A stretch of 64,000 nucleotides of DNA from Planctomycetaceae bacterium. GTDB lineage: Bacteria > Planctomycetota > Planctomycetia > Pirellulales > Pirellulaceae. The stretch spans positions 682,001 to 746,000 of the forward strand of contig JACKHM010000004.1 of the NCBI GenBank assembly GCA_020638995.1, written 5' to 3'. Made by a program: the position numbers and the translations under genes. The notes under the pieces were generated by a model. It had not been told where the DNA came from. It saw nothing but the letters and a program-made list of their open reading frames with translations, and made no database searches. This document shows positions 37,138 to 45,560 of the stretch, piece by piece (the first letter of the stretch is position 1; the number at the start of each line of letters is the position of its first letter).

Positions 37138-38021
37138 GCGACTACCTCCAAAGTGACTTCATGTTGCCCAAACTCGAGCCATTTACCTTTCCATATGCCA
37201 GGCAGCTGTTCCCGTAAATGCACGGAGTCCTCGGTCCATGAACACAGCACGAGTTTGTCGTTTGCGACGTACCAATACCGCTCAAGCTGTGCGGCGCCAC
37301 GGCCGATCGTTCCATCTCCGCGTAGATGCAGTTTGTGCGAGCCGACATCGCGAACGGTGTATTGGCAGAGCCCGTTGGCCAGAGGGGATGATGTTGGCAA
37401 AACTCGCCGGCGTAGTCGGGAAACGGCTTGTATCATGTCTGCGAAACTCGGATCGATGCCAGCGCCGTGTGCGCCGATGACGGGTGCCTCGCCGTCATGC
37501 GGAATTGGGAACGTGTTGTGAGCTCGATGGATCAGGTTGACTGGTACACCACACTGCTTCGCCGCAAGATTGAGCCAGGTTTGGTCTCGCCAGATGGATG
37601 TCGCGTCTCGTTGCTCGCACAGTGACTTTGCAGTTTGAAGTACGCTGACATGTTGTCGATCGATGATGAACAGCCCCGAATTGAAATAGCGATCGAGCGG
37701 CAGTCCGAACCGTTCGCACTCGCGTTGCGTGCCTTCGTAGAATTCGTTATCGCGGACGGCGGATAGGCTGGAGAATTGTTCCGGGTTCCAATCTGCCACG
37801 AACCACAGATCGGAGTCGAAGTACAAGATTCTCTCGGCGTGTGGCAGAATGTCGAACAAGTGAAACTTCAGGTGGTGAGGCTCACTCTCGCGGTAACGCC
37901 GCTGGTGGACTTCGTTCAAAATGACGACGTCCAAGCCGGTGAATTCCCGGCAACGATTGGCCGCCTCGATCGCCAGCGATGCGCAGCGGCCGACACCGAT
38001 GGTTGCAGCAATCATGTTCAC
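37134..38021 (-). CDS. Glycosyltransferase with DxD motif (GT8-like)
   Basis: 295 residues from GTG 38021, which overlaps the previous stop (GTGA) and follows AGGAGG. The N-terminus ATIGVGRCASLAIEAANRC and the metal-binding DSD in ILYFDSDLWF are typical of GT-A fold enzymes of the GT8 kind. The last about 70 residues form a separate beta module (RYWYVANDKLVL ... GIWKGKWLEFGQHEV) that recurs at the end of the 38734-39900 product. Probable role: sugar transfer in the glycosylation cassette. Donor and acceptor cannot be told from sequence. Confidence 0.8.
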   Translation of the reverse strand: MNMIAATIGVGRCASLAIEAANRCREFTGLDVVILNEVHQRRYRESEPHHLKFHLFDILPHAERILYFDSDLWFVADWNPEQFSSLSAVRDNEFYEGTQRECERFGLPLDRYFNSGLFIIDRQHVSVLQTAKSLCEQRDATSIWRDQTWLNLAAKQCGVPVNLIHRAHNTFPIPHDGEAPVIGAHGAGIDPSFADMIQAVSRLRRRVLPTSSPLANGLCQYTVRDVGSHKLHLRGDGTIGRGAAQLERYWYVANDKLVLCSWTEDSVHLREQLPGIWKGKWLEFGQHEVTLEVVA

Positions 38022-38776
38022 GGCAGAAACACCTCCTGGAATCGCACGGCCATTTGTTGGACCGCCCGAGACCATTCGTGGGGATCGATGCCGTGCGTCA
38101 ACGGATACGGAGTTGGGTTGACGTCCACGATGTAGATCGAGTCGCATTGAACATCGCGAAGGACATCCAATTCGCCGTATTCCAGGCGGACTTCCTCACA
38201 GAACCGCGTGATCAGCGATTGTTCTTCCGAGCTGAACAACTCGTCCGGAGTGGTCAGCCTTGCCCACTCGGATTGTGCGGCGAAGCGGTTCTCGATCGGT
38301 CGGCACTTAATCCAACACACCGGCGCGATACCGCCAATGAACGGAACTCGCAAGTCGACGATCCTGTTGCCAAAAGTTCGGTTGTCGATCAAGTGCTGAT
38401 AGACTGCATTGTGACTGGCGTTCGAGACCGGTCCTTGCAAGACTTGGCCGTCGTGCGCCCCGTTGCGCAACGACTTCTGCACGATCTTGCCAGAGTAGTA
38501 GTCCTGATCGACGCCGAGCGGATAGCGGAATACGCGGAAGAAGTGGTCTGCCAAGTGACGCTTATCTGCGTCCGCATCGCGGTTGATGCTGGGCTCCTGC
38601 GGAGGCGTCTCGCCGCGCGGCAGCCAAGCGATAGGGACACCTCCTCGATCGGTCACAGTGCAGCCGATGCGTTCGAGCATCGACGCGAGTGTGGAACCGC
38701 GGAAGTGATCGACGTTGCCCAGCACTCGCACCGTCAAGGGACGAGCAATACTGGCATCTTCTCGTGGTCGAGCCAT
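38018..38776 (-). CDS. ATP-grasp-like protein
   Basis: 252 residues. The C-terminal part is ATP-grasp-like: EEVRLEYGELDVLRD followed by IYIVDVNPTPYP, where Glu/Asp and Asn would bind magnesium-ATP. Upstream segments (FRVFRYPLGVDQ, ISHNAVYQH-type stretch) are consistent with a short grasp core. ATP-grasp enzymes ligate a carboxylate to an amine, thiol or hydroxyl. In a sugar cassette this could modify a glycan or a protein side chain. Its start lies 43 nt inside the preceding gene and its stop overlaps the next start, so it is translationally coupled on both sides. Confidence 0.7.
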   Translation of the reverse strand: MARPREDASIARPLTVRVLGNVDHFRGSTLASMLERIGCTVTDRGGVPIAWLPRGETPPQEPSINRDADADKRHLADHFFRVFRYPLGVDQDYYSGKIVQKSLRNGAHDGQVLQGPVSNASHNAVYQHLIDNRTFGNRIVDLRVPFIGGIAPVCWIKCRPIENRFAAQSEWARLTTPDELFSSEEQSLITRFCEEVRLEYGELDVLRDVQCDSIYIVDVNPTPYPLTHGIDPHEWSRAVQQMAVRFQEVFLP

Positions 38777-39900
38777 TGTCCCTCCCAGATACCGTGTTTG
38801 GCGGAACGCAGTTCCATCGTGCGAGTGCCCTTTTCGTCGGCGACGATCATCACGCCGTCTCGGATCGTCCAGTAGTACTCACACGTTGCCGCGCCCTCGG
38901 CGAAGATGCCATCGCGGCGCAGGCAGACCGTGCGGTGGTCGTAGCCAACGCGATGGTACTCAAACATCTTGCCATCGAGTCGCGATAGTGCGGCCGCATC
39001 GTCGGGTGTGGCTGGCTCGTCTGCCGCCGGCGACCAGAGATGCTTTAACTCGTTGATGTACTCCGGGCATTCGTTCTCGTACAGAAATCCGTTCGTTTGC
39101 GGGTTCTCGTAGAACGTCCACTTCCGCATGTTGCGATGCTGGAAGATGCGGTTTCCTTCAAAGTCGTGTTGGCACATGACTCCAGGCAGCGCGTCGATCC
39201 CGCGCTGGGGCATTGCGTACGGCTGCTCGAGCTTTCGCCACGCAAGATGGAACACCTCCTTGTCTCCGTGCACATGGAAGAAGTAGAAATTGTTGGAGTT
39301 CTGCATGTACCAGTGGCAGAGCTCCAATGCCTTCCAGCAGCGCCGTTTGTCGACCACGATTTGGCCGCTTTCGACTTCCGGTTCGTCGCGATACGGGATC
39401 TCCCCGAACACTCGCCACGCAAGTCGCTCAGGACCGAGGCGTCCGAAGTCGGGCCAGAAGATAGTTCCTGTTTCCTGGTACTCCGGTGTCTCGAACAGAA
39501 ACGTGGGATCGCGGACCGGCACATTGTCGGCATCCAAAAACAAGACCTCGGCAAACGGCGAATGCTGAATCGCATAGGGCTTTGATTCCCAGCCGTGTAG
39601 TCGCGCGTGTGAATGGCGTTTGCGGACTTCGTAGGCGTCAACGCATTCAACGCCGTACGGCGCGACAACTTGCTCCCAGGCCCGGTTACGTTCGGTGTCT
39701 CCCAGGAACCAGCATTGGATAGGCAACTCACAGCCGAGTCGTCGTAGCATGCGAATGCAGACCCAGGCGTTGATCTGATACTTGACGCCACCGGCCGACA
39801 TGACGATGCCGCGACCTTCCTTCGGCTCTTCGGGTTCATCGTGGAGCGTTGGAATCGCCTCGTTCACCAATTGCGCAGCTGTTTCATTCGTCAGTTCCAT
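38734..39900 (-). CDS. GT71/MNN1-like glycosyltransferase with C-terminal beta module
   Basis: 388 residues. ATG 39900 has a strong AAGGAGG 8 nt upstream. The core block EVLFLDADNVPVRDPTFLF contains the DAD metal site and, with TGTIFWPDF, is characteristic of the MNN1 (GT71) mannosyltransferase family. The C-terminus (YYWTIRDGVMIVADEKGT ... GIWEGQWLDHEKMPV) repeats the beta module seen in the 37134-38021 enzyme. Likely transfers mannose or a related sugar from a nucleotide donor in the cytoplasm. No signal peptide, so the acceptor would be cytoplasmic or membrane-bound at that step. Confidence 0.8.
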   Translation of the reverse strand: MELTNETAAQLVNEAIPTLHDEPEEPKEGRGIVMSAGGVKYQINAWVCIRMLRRLGCELPIQCWFLGDTERNRAWEQVVAPYGVECVDAYEVRKRHSHARLHGWESKPYAIQHSPFAEVLFLDADNVPVRDPTFLFETPEYQETGTIFWPDFGRLGPERLAWRVFGEIPYRDEPEVESGQIVVDKRRCWKALELCHWYMQNSNNFYFFHVHGDKEVFHLAWRKLEQPYAMPQRGIDALPGVMCQHDFEGNRIFQHRNMRKWTFYENPQTNGFLYENECPEYINELKHLWSPAADEPATPDDAAALSRLDGKMFEYHRVGYDHRTVCLRRDGIFAEGAATCEYYWTIRDGVMIVADEKGTRTMELRSAKHGIWEGQWLDHEKMPVLLVP

Positions 39901-39904
39901 TTGG

Positions 39905-40672
39905 CTAGCCTCCTTTCCGTATCATGAGTCCGAACGACGTGGCCAGAAACTCTCCGATCATCAGGCGGATGTGGACGCCGCTACCCTGGTTGGCAATCTC
40001 ATCTTCGGGGTCGTCTCCGGTGGTCCAATCGAAGAGCGCGTCGTGCCCGCGTTCACGAAGGTATGCAAGCGTCTCGTCGACGTCGTATCGCGTCCACAAG
40101 ACCGTTCCGTCGTAGTCGATCGTGTGCCAGTGCGATTGCAGGTTGTACTCTCCGGAATGAACGGCAACGCCGCTTGGCTTCAAGCATTGCAGTGAGTGGT
40201 ACACAAACCGCTTGCCGAGGCGAATGGAACCAAGATGGTCCATCGAGCAACACGACCAGCAGAAGTCAAAGTCGGTCAGGTCCGGCGGAATCCAATTCAT
40301 GTCGACGTGTCGCGTCGTCACAAGTTTGGCAAACCGATCGTTTGGGCAGACGCCTCGCTGATTGAGTCTGGCGAATGAGTTCTCGTACCAGCCGTGTTCG
40401 AGGTCGGTGGCCACAATCTCGCAGCCACGCGAGGCGAAGTAAGCTACGAGAGGCTCGATACCAACTCCCAAGCCGAGACCACGTTTGCCAGGACCGATAA
40501 AATCGGCCTCCTCGAAGGCTTCGACCACGAGCGCATATTCCCATTGCTTGCGATGGATACGAAACGGCTCCTTCAACTCCTTCATAAGTTGCTGTAGCCG
40601 ATCGCGGCGAGCCGAGTGGGCGTGGCAAACGCCGCCGGGAGGCAGTTGTTTCACTGTGCGTTTTGCTGGCAT
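39905..40672 (-). CDS. Class I SAM-dependent methyltransferase-like protein
   Basis: 255 residues. The Gly-rich SAM loop GLGLGVGIEPLVAYFA and the acidic end of strand 2 (IVATDLEHG) are visible at about 65-95; a middle DFDFCWSCCSMDHLGS replaces the more usual motif IV. It starts 22 nt inside the end of the GT9-like gene and ends 4 nt before the GT71-like start, so it belongs to the same transcription unit. Function could be sugar or protein methylation. No target-recognition domain is seen. Confidence 0.75.
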   Translation of the reverse strand: MPAKRTVKQLPPGGVCHAHSARRDRLQQLMKELKEPFRIHRKQWEYALVVEAFEEADFIGPGKRGLGLGVGIEPLVAYFASRGCEIVATDLEHGWYENSFARLNQRGVCPNDRFAKLVTTRHVDMNWIPPDLTDFDFCWSCCSMDHLGSIRLGKRFVYHSLQCLKPSGVAVHSGEYNLQSHWHTIDYDGTVLWTRYDVDETLAYLRERGHDALFDWTTGDDPEDEIANQGSGVHIRLMIGEFLATSFGLMIRKGG

Positions 40673-41592
40673 AAGAGAATCCTTTCGAGCAGGGCGATGA
40701 CTTCATCAGGACGAATGGCGGCCATGCAGCGGGCGACGGGCCGCGCGAGACCGAGGACAGGCCATTGGCAGAGGCTTTGATCTTTGTTCGAGGCGTCGCC
40801 GGCAGGGACGATGCGAGACTTCCAACACGCCGACGTTTGGCAACAGGAAAACATGCCGATCGTGTGCAGCGTGTGCTGGAGCGGATACTGCGTCCACGTG
40901 ACTGGCTCGCGGCCGCCGAGCAGGCAGATGTACGACTTCTCCCACGCGGCGCAGAGGTGTTGCAGATACGTCACCGGGCCAAGACCACCACGCGCGTGCC
41001 ACGCCAATCGGATCAATTGCCGATGGTCGGTCTCGCCAACGAAGTTGATCGCGCCGTCGAGTGTAGGATGGTCGTGCTCCTTCGCACCGACCTGCACCCA
41101 TTGGATGCGACCGAGCGTGCGCGAGACAACGTCCTGGTAGTACTCGACCGGCCAGGCCTTAGCGGTGTAGTCGCTCTTGATACCGGCGTTGACGAGCCAA
41201 AACGGAATCTTGCGTCCATCGGTGAAGTGGTGACGCACCTGATCAATCCAAGTCTTTTCGTCGTCGCTCAGGTAGAGGCAGGGGCGATTCACCTTGAGCG
41301 TCAACGGTCGATCGATCTTCCGGCCCAGGTCATCCGTGTAGCCGCCGAGAAACGGAATGTGCTCCTGGTTGCTGCGATTGATCGACGGATAGTGCAGGTC
41401 GAACTTCTCAGCTTCGGCATCGTCGTCGGCGATCATTGTGATCCGTGGGTTGTGCTGCCAGATCTCTGCGGCGGGCGTGCGGACGTCGGTTGCGTATTCA
41501 CCTGGATACGTCTGGTGCAATGATTCGACGGCGGCGGTCATCGTCAGGATGTCGCCCGGGCAAAGATTGGCGCGGAGGATCAGCTTCTTCAC
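40651..41592 (-). CDS. GT9-like (heptosyltransferase-family) glycosyltransferase
   Basis: 313 residues from GTG 41592, overlapping the previous stop (GTGA). The N-terminus KKLILRANLCPGDILTMTAAVESLH is the classic GT9 start (R-x3-x-GD-hh-h-T-x-x-h), and a C-terminal GPVTYLQHLCAAWEKSYICLLGG mirrors the donor-binding GGPxE-like region. Known relatives move ADP-heptose to lipopolysaccharide or, in TibC/BAHT enzymes, to Ser/Thr of autotransporters. Presence of both ADP-heptose synthesis genes downstream strongly supports a heptose donor. Together with the upstream Ser-rich protein this is the best hint for a protein acceptor, still unproven. Confidence 0.82.
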   Translation of the reverse strand: MKKLILRANLCPGDILTMTAAVESLHQTYPGEYATDVRTPAAEIWQHNPRITMIADDDAEAEKFDLHYPSINRSNQEHIPFLGGYTDDLGRKIDRPLTLKVNRPCLYLSDDEKTWIDQVRHHFTDGRKIPFWLVNAGIKSDYTAKAWPVEYYQDVVSRTLGRIQWVQVGAKEHDHPTLDGAINFVGETDHRQLIRLAWHARGGLGPVTYLQHLCAAWEKSYICLLGGREPVTWTQYPLQHTLHTIGMFSCCQTSACWKSRIVPAGDASNKDQSLCQWPVLGLARPVARCMAAIRPDEVIALLERILLCQQNAQ

Positions 41593-41837
41593 TCGACTCC
41601 TCCTTCCGCCAGGACGATGGCTTGCCAGATCAGTCGCTGAACAGCCACTCGAGTGGGACCGGGAACGATCCTGGCAAGGACGCCGATCGCTGCACAGTCA
41701 CGTGCTACTTCCACCAGCCAATCGGTGATCACTTCAAGATTCTCACGGCACCACTGTGGTCCCTGTCGATCCATCTCGGCCACTCGGTCTTCGCAGAAAC
41801 ATCCATCGCTCGGCGTGAAGCCCCACGCGGCCAGCAA
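41589..41837 (-). CDS. Small Cys protein with atypical start
   Basis: At least 82 residues. The protein-like sequence continues upstream to about 41885 (GVGTHLHRLLAAWGFTP), but the frame offers only TTG 41837 as a usable start, without a ribosome binding site. Core block: GCFCEDRVAEMDRQGPQWCRENLEVITDW, with three Cys and a conserved-looking Trp-Cys. I recall similar short domains at the ends of large repetitive proteins in planctomycete mobile regions (memory, unchecked). It begins 9 nt after the stop of the Ser-rich gene in another frame, so a lost or programmed frameshift fusion is possible. Stop overlaps the GT9-like start. Confidence 0.6.
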   Translation of the reverse strand: MLAAWGFTPSDGCFCEDRVAEMDRQGPQWCRENLEVITDWLVEVARDCAAIGVLARIVPGPTRVAVQRLIWQAIVLAEGGVE

Positions 41838-41893
41838 CCGATGCAGGTGCGTGCCGACACCGATTCGATGTGTTTGGTTTTCATATAAAGTGT

Positions 41894-44458
41894 TTATGGC
41901 ACGATGCTCTCATCCGAGATCGGTGGTTCTGGTGGCAGCGGCTCTTCGGAAATCGGTGGGTCGGAGTAGGGCTCCTCGGAGAAAGGTTCTTCAGAGTAGG
42001 GCTCGTCGGAGTAAGGTTCCTCGGAATACGGCTCTTCGGAATACGTGACGGGTGACTCGTCGCTCGCCGGCGGTGGTGGCGGAGGAAGTGGCGGAGTACT
42101 CGTACCGCTGGGATCAGGTGGCGGCGGTTCTTCAGACGGCGTCTCGCTTGTCGGAGGCAACCCAGGTGATCCAGGATCGGCACCGCTGCTGCCCGGTGGG
42201 ACTGGACTCGGCGGTGGCGGCACGTCGCTGGATGCTGGACCGGGCGTGCTCGGCGCACTCGGTTGAGGCGACTCACTCGTTGGAGGCGGTGGAGGTGTGC
42301 TGGTGCCACTCGATTGGGTCGGCGGTGGCGGCGTCTCCGATGTCGTGGACGTCGTTCCGCTCGGCGTTCCCGAACCGGGGCCTGTATCGCTGCTTCCAGG
42401 AACGGGACTCGGCGGGGTCGTGTCGCTCGAAGGCCCAGGTACGCTGGGAGTACTCGCCGGTGACTCGCTCGTTGGTGGTGGCGTGCTAGTTTCGCTGGGC
42501 AGTGGCGGTGGCGCTTCCGAAGCCTCCGACTGCGTTTCGCTGGGTGGCGTTAACGATCCACCATCGCTGCGGCCGGGCACGACCGATCCCGGCGACGGGC
42601 CAGGACTCAAAGGCGGTGCCCCACTGGATGGTCCCGCTGTGCTCGGCTGCGAGGTCGGGGACTGACTGGGAACGGGTGAGGGACCGGGACTGGTTGTAGA
42701 TGGCGAACCGGCGGAAACGCCCGAGCCTTCCGATCCGAGTGAGCCCGGCGAGAAACTCGGAAGCGGTGGCGGCGAGCCACTTGGCGGCGGAACGTCAACG
42801 GAGCTTTCGTTAGTGCTCGTGCCGCTCGGCGCGTCCGAGATTGCGGACGATGGCGGTTGCGAACCTATCGGGCTTGTGGAAGCGGTCGACGGCGCTGATG
42901 TGGGTGAGAACGACGGTACGCCCACACTCGATGGCCCTTCGGTTGATGACAACGGCGGTGCAGACCCGGAACTGGGCTGGCCGGACTGCGGGGACGTTTG
43001 GCTACTTCCGGGTATCGACGTTGGCGATTCACTCGGCGCGGACGGTCCCGCACTGCTTGGAGGTGTTGACGGCTGCGAACTCGCGGTGGGACTCGTAGAG
43101 TCACCTGGGCTGCCTGACACAGGCGAACCGGATGTAATCGAATCTGATGTTGCCGAATCCGACGTTTCCGAACCGGACGTTGGACTTGTGCTGGACGGTG
43201 GTTCGACGCTGCCGGACATTGGCGACGTCGAAGGAGGTCCGCTGCTCGGTCCTGTCGACGAAAGAGCGGATTGGCTGGGCACACTCGACAACACCGCACT
43301 CGGTTCGGACGAAGCCGCCGGACTCGCCGATGGTGGTGAACCAGACGTTGGACTCGTACTGGACGGCGGTTCGATGCTGCCGGATGCAGGCGATGTTGAA
43401 CTGGGAGGAGCGTCGCTCGATGCGGGTGAAGGTCCGCTGCTGGGTGGCGTTGACGAAGGAGCGGACTGGCTGGGCGCGCCCGACAACACTGTACTCGGTT
43501 CGGACGAAGCCGCCGGACTGACCGAATCGCCAGAGCTTCCCGATTGTGCCGAAGGTGATTGCTGGCTTGCGCTGGACGGGACGGGGACGCCTTCGCTTGA
43601 TGTCGGGCTACCCGACTCCTGCGATGCCGAACTAGCGAGCGGGCTCGAACCCGCAGGCGGAACGCTGCTCTCGGCGATTGACGACGTTGCCGAGACGCTG
43701 TCCACGCTTGCCGAGCTGACCACCGACGATTGCGATGGCGGGCTTTGTGAAACAATTGAACTGCCGGATTGGCCGTCGCTGCTTCGGTCGCTAATCGAAC
43801 CGACAGAACTCGGTGCGTCACTATCGCTGGCAAGACTTTGACTACTGCCTTTGCTGCTTAGACCGAATGATTTAGGACTTGCAACGGACGAGTCGCCCGA
43901 GGCCAGTGACGACTTGGTACTCACTGATGACGGTGGGCTCGCAACGCTCGACGTTGTGCTCGACGGCACTGACGAGATCGGCGAACCGGGCGACGAAGAT
44001 TCCGCCGATGGCAGGCTGGAAACAGCGCTAGGCGTTGACGATCCACTGGGCTGGGACGAAGGACTCGGCAAGCTTGAGGAACCATCGGACGACGGCCCCT
44101 TGGAGGATTGCGAACCACTCGACGTGATCGACGAGCCGGAGGGACTTGAGTCACCCGATGACTTGGAATGCGAGCTGCCGGAGCTTCGTGTTCCTTCACT
44201 CTCGGACGAACGACTCTCCGATGATCGCGATGATTCCGGCGACGAACCGCTGCTTTTCGATTTCGAGGATTGGGAAGACGAACGAACGGACGGCGTGGAT
44301 GTAGAACTGCGCGATTCCGACGATCCGCTATGCGACGAACCGGATGAGCTGCGGTGTGAACTACTGCGATCAGAACTGCTCGGCGAATGCTTGGAAGAAC
44401 TATCCGACGAACCACTCGAACGCGATCGGCTGCTCGACGAACCACGCACAGACCGCAC
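41894..44458 (-). CDS. Ser/Pro/Thr-rich low-complexity protein, start uncertain
   Basis: About 854 residues from a candidate GTG at 44458; neither this nor other starts (GTG 44449, ATG 44581) has a clear ribosome binding site, and the open frame goes on to 45091 against another gene. The first about 170 residues are Ser/Arg-rich, the middle is Ser with Pro, Gly, Thr and Ala, later Pro-rich, ending in EEPYS tandem repeats (about ten) and a short acidic tail. Between near-repeats the differences fall mainly in third codon positions of this frame, supporting it as the coding one. No signal peptide is seen. Likely a surface or phage-fibre-like protein and a plausible acceptor of the neighbouring glycosyltransferases. 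Confidence 0.65.
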   Translation of the reverse strand: MRSVRGSSSSRSRSSGSSDSSSKHSPSSSDRSSSHRSSSGSSHSGSSESRSSTSTPSVRSSSQSSKSKSSGSSPESSRSSESRSSESEGTRSSGSSHSKSSGDSSPSGSSITSSGSQSSKGPSSDGSSSLPSPSSQPSGSSTPSAVSSLPSAESSSPGSPISSVPSSTTSSVASPPSSVSTKSSLASGDSSVASPKSFGLSSKGSSQSLASDSDAPSSVGSISDRSSDGQSGSSIVSQSPPSQSSVVSSASVDSVSATSSIAESSVPPAGSSPLASSASQESGSPTSSEGVPVPSSASQQSPSAQSGSSGDSVSPAASSEPSTVLSGAPSQSAPSSTPPSSGPSPASSDAPPSSTSPASGSIEPPSSTSPTSGSPPSASPAASSEPSAVLSSVPSQSALSSTGPSSGPPSTSPMSGSVEPPSSTSPTSGSETSDSATSDSITSGSPVSGSPGDSTSPTASSQPSTPPSSAGPSAPSESPTSIPGSSQTSPQSGQPSSGSAPPLSSTEGPSSVGVPSFSPTSAPSTASTSPIGSQPPSSAISDAPSGTSTNESSVDVPPPSGSPPPLPSFSPGSLGSEGSGVSAGSPSTTSPGPSPVPSQSPTSQPSTAGPSSGAPPLSPGPSPGSVVPGRSDGGSLTPPSETQSEASEAPPPLPSETSTPPPTSESPASTPSVPGPSSDTTPPSPVPGSSDTGPGSGTPSGTTSTTSETPPPPTQSSGTSTPPPPPTSESPQPSAPSTPGPASSDVPPPPSPVPPGSSGADPGSPGLPPTSETPSEEPPPPDPSGTSTPPLPPPPPPASDESPVTYSEEPYSEEPYSDEPYSEEPFSEEPYSDPPISEEPLPPEPPISDESIVP
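43169..43522. repeat. Two diverged tandem copies of a roughly 160-180 bp unit in the Ser-rich gene
   Basis: Units begin at about 43169 and 43338, with shared blocks such as GAACCGGACGTTGGAC / GAACCAGACGTTGGAC and TTCGGACGAAGCCGCCGGAC. The second copy carries about 27 extra bp. Substitutions between copies fall mostly on third positions of the minus-strand Ser-rich frame (for example CCA/CCG, AGC/AGT, ACA/ACG). Confidence 0.75.
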
Positions 44459-44631
44459 AGAAAACGAACGACTGGCTGCGGGCTGCGATTCTCTGGCGAC
44501 AGGCCGCCGAAGCGACCGACGACTCCGGCGAACGTGAACGCTGCGAAAAACTGGCCACCTGGTGCGACGACATGGCCGCATTGGTCGACGAGATCGACGA
44601 TCAACCACAAAGAAACCGAAAGGACCAAACC

Positions 44632-45072
44632 ATGAACACCTACTATGTCGCCACACTCGCCCGCTATGTCTTGGTGGAAGCCGACGACGAGACCACGGCG
44701 CGCGAGGTTGGACACGGGGCCTTGCACTCGCTCTACGCCGATGTCCGCGAACGGCTCGGCAAGGAGGTGCCGATCGAGATTCGCACAATCCGCGAGGCCA
44801 CGCGGGACGAGATCGATCTTTGGAACTGGCATCATCAGATGCTCGCAACGGAACCGATGGACAGGATTCCCAGCCAAGGCGACCGCATCCGGCTGCTGGC
44901 GATGCGCGACGATCCCGCCCCCATCCAGGTCGGACAACTTGGAACCGTTGTTTCCGTCTCGCGCCACGGCGATGGCAAGGACACTTGGCATCAAATCGAC
45001 GTCGCCTGGGACAACGGCCGCACGCTGATGGTTGTGTCGCCGCCAGACCGATTCGAGCTCGTCCGCGACTAG
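44632..45072 (+). CDS. DUF4314-type small protein
   Basis: 146 residues from ATG 44632, with GAAAGGA upstream. N-terminal about 75 residues form an unassigned alpha/beta part (YYVATLARYVLVEADDETTA). Residues about 85-145 match DUF4314: GDRIRLLAMRDDPAPIQVGQLGTVVSV then WHQIDVAWDNGRTLMVV and PDRFEL. DUF4314 occurs in mobile elements and plasmids; function unknown. In frame upstream, about 45 more codons read as a plausible helix (RAAILWRQAAEATDDS), so a longer form overlapping the Ser-rich gene start is possible. Divergent from the Ser-rich gene. Confidence 0.75.
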   Translation: MNTYYVATLARYVLVEADDETTAREVGHGALHSLYADVRERLGKEVPIEIRTIREATRDEIDLWNWHHQMLATEPMDRIPSQGDRIRLLAMRDDPAPIQVGQLGTVVSVSRHGDGKDTWHQIDVAWDNGRTLMVVSPPDRFELVRD

Positions 45073-45131
45073 TCGCCACGTCGCCCAACACACGCCGCCC
45101 TCACGCGGCGTTTCCTCGTTGGTAGTTGCGA

Positions 45132-45509
45132 TCAACTCTCGTCTCCTTCCGCGACACGCGCCAACGTGGGCGACGTGGTGGCGTCCTGTTCGGGTTCGTC
45201 GATTGGCTCTTCACTCGTTCGCCGCGACTTGCGGAGTGCCTGCAGCAAAGACTCGACGGCCGCGTTGTACTCGACTTCGGCCATCCCATCGCCGTCCGGA
45301 CCGAACGCATGTTCTAACGCTTCACGACCGATAACGCGGCGAAGTGCCGCCATATCCTCCGGGTTGTCACGATCGGCGCTGAAGATCGGCTTGGCTCGCT
45401 GCTCTTGGTACTTACGTCGCTCCTGATCGCAGCCCATGCATCCGCTGCCGCCGCACCACTTGCAGTACGGGAAGGCGCCTTTCAATTGCTGGCGAATTGG
45501 TTCTCTCAT
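45132..45509 (-). CDS. Small zinc-motif protein
   Basis: 125 residues from ATG 45509, with AGGAGAG at good spacing; the 16 codons upstream are left out. CKWCGGSGCMGC at about 16-27 is a DnaJ-like zinc-binding motif. The middle (ADRDNPEDMAALRRVIGREALEHAFG) is helical and the tail acidic. Precedes a Ser-rich region and follows the DNA methylase gene on the same strand, so it is probably part of the mobile-element core. Function unknown. Confidence 0.6.
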   Translation of the reverse strand: MREPIRQQLKGAFPYCKWCGGSGCMGCDQERRKYQEQRAKPIFSADRDNPEDMAALRRVIGREALEHAFGPDGDGMAEVEYNAAVESLLQALRKSRRTSEEPIDEPEQDATTSPTLARVAEGDES

Positions 45510-45560
45510 GTTCTCTCCTGAATTCCCGTTGGATTCGACGTACGTCGTCACAGACATACG

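Noticed and set aside
42813..43841. 342-codon plus-strand frame rich in Asp, Leu and Gly
   Set aside because: Antisense to the Ser-rich gene; repeat differences are synonymous in the minus frame, so this is best seen as a shadow.
43921..45135. 404-codon minus-strand Arg-rich frame
   Set aside because: Antisense to the DUF4314 gene and out of frame with the Ser-rich protein; composition typical of a shadow.
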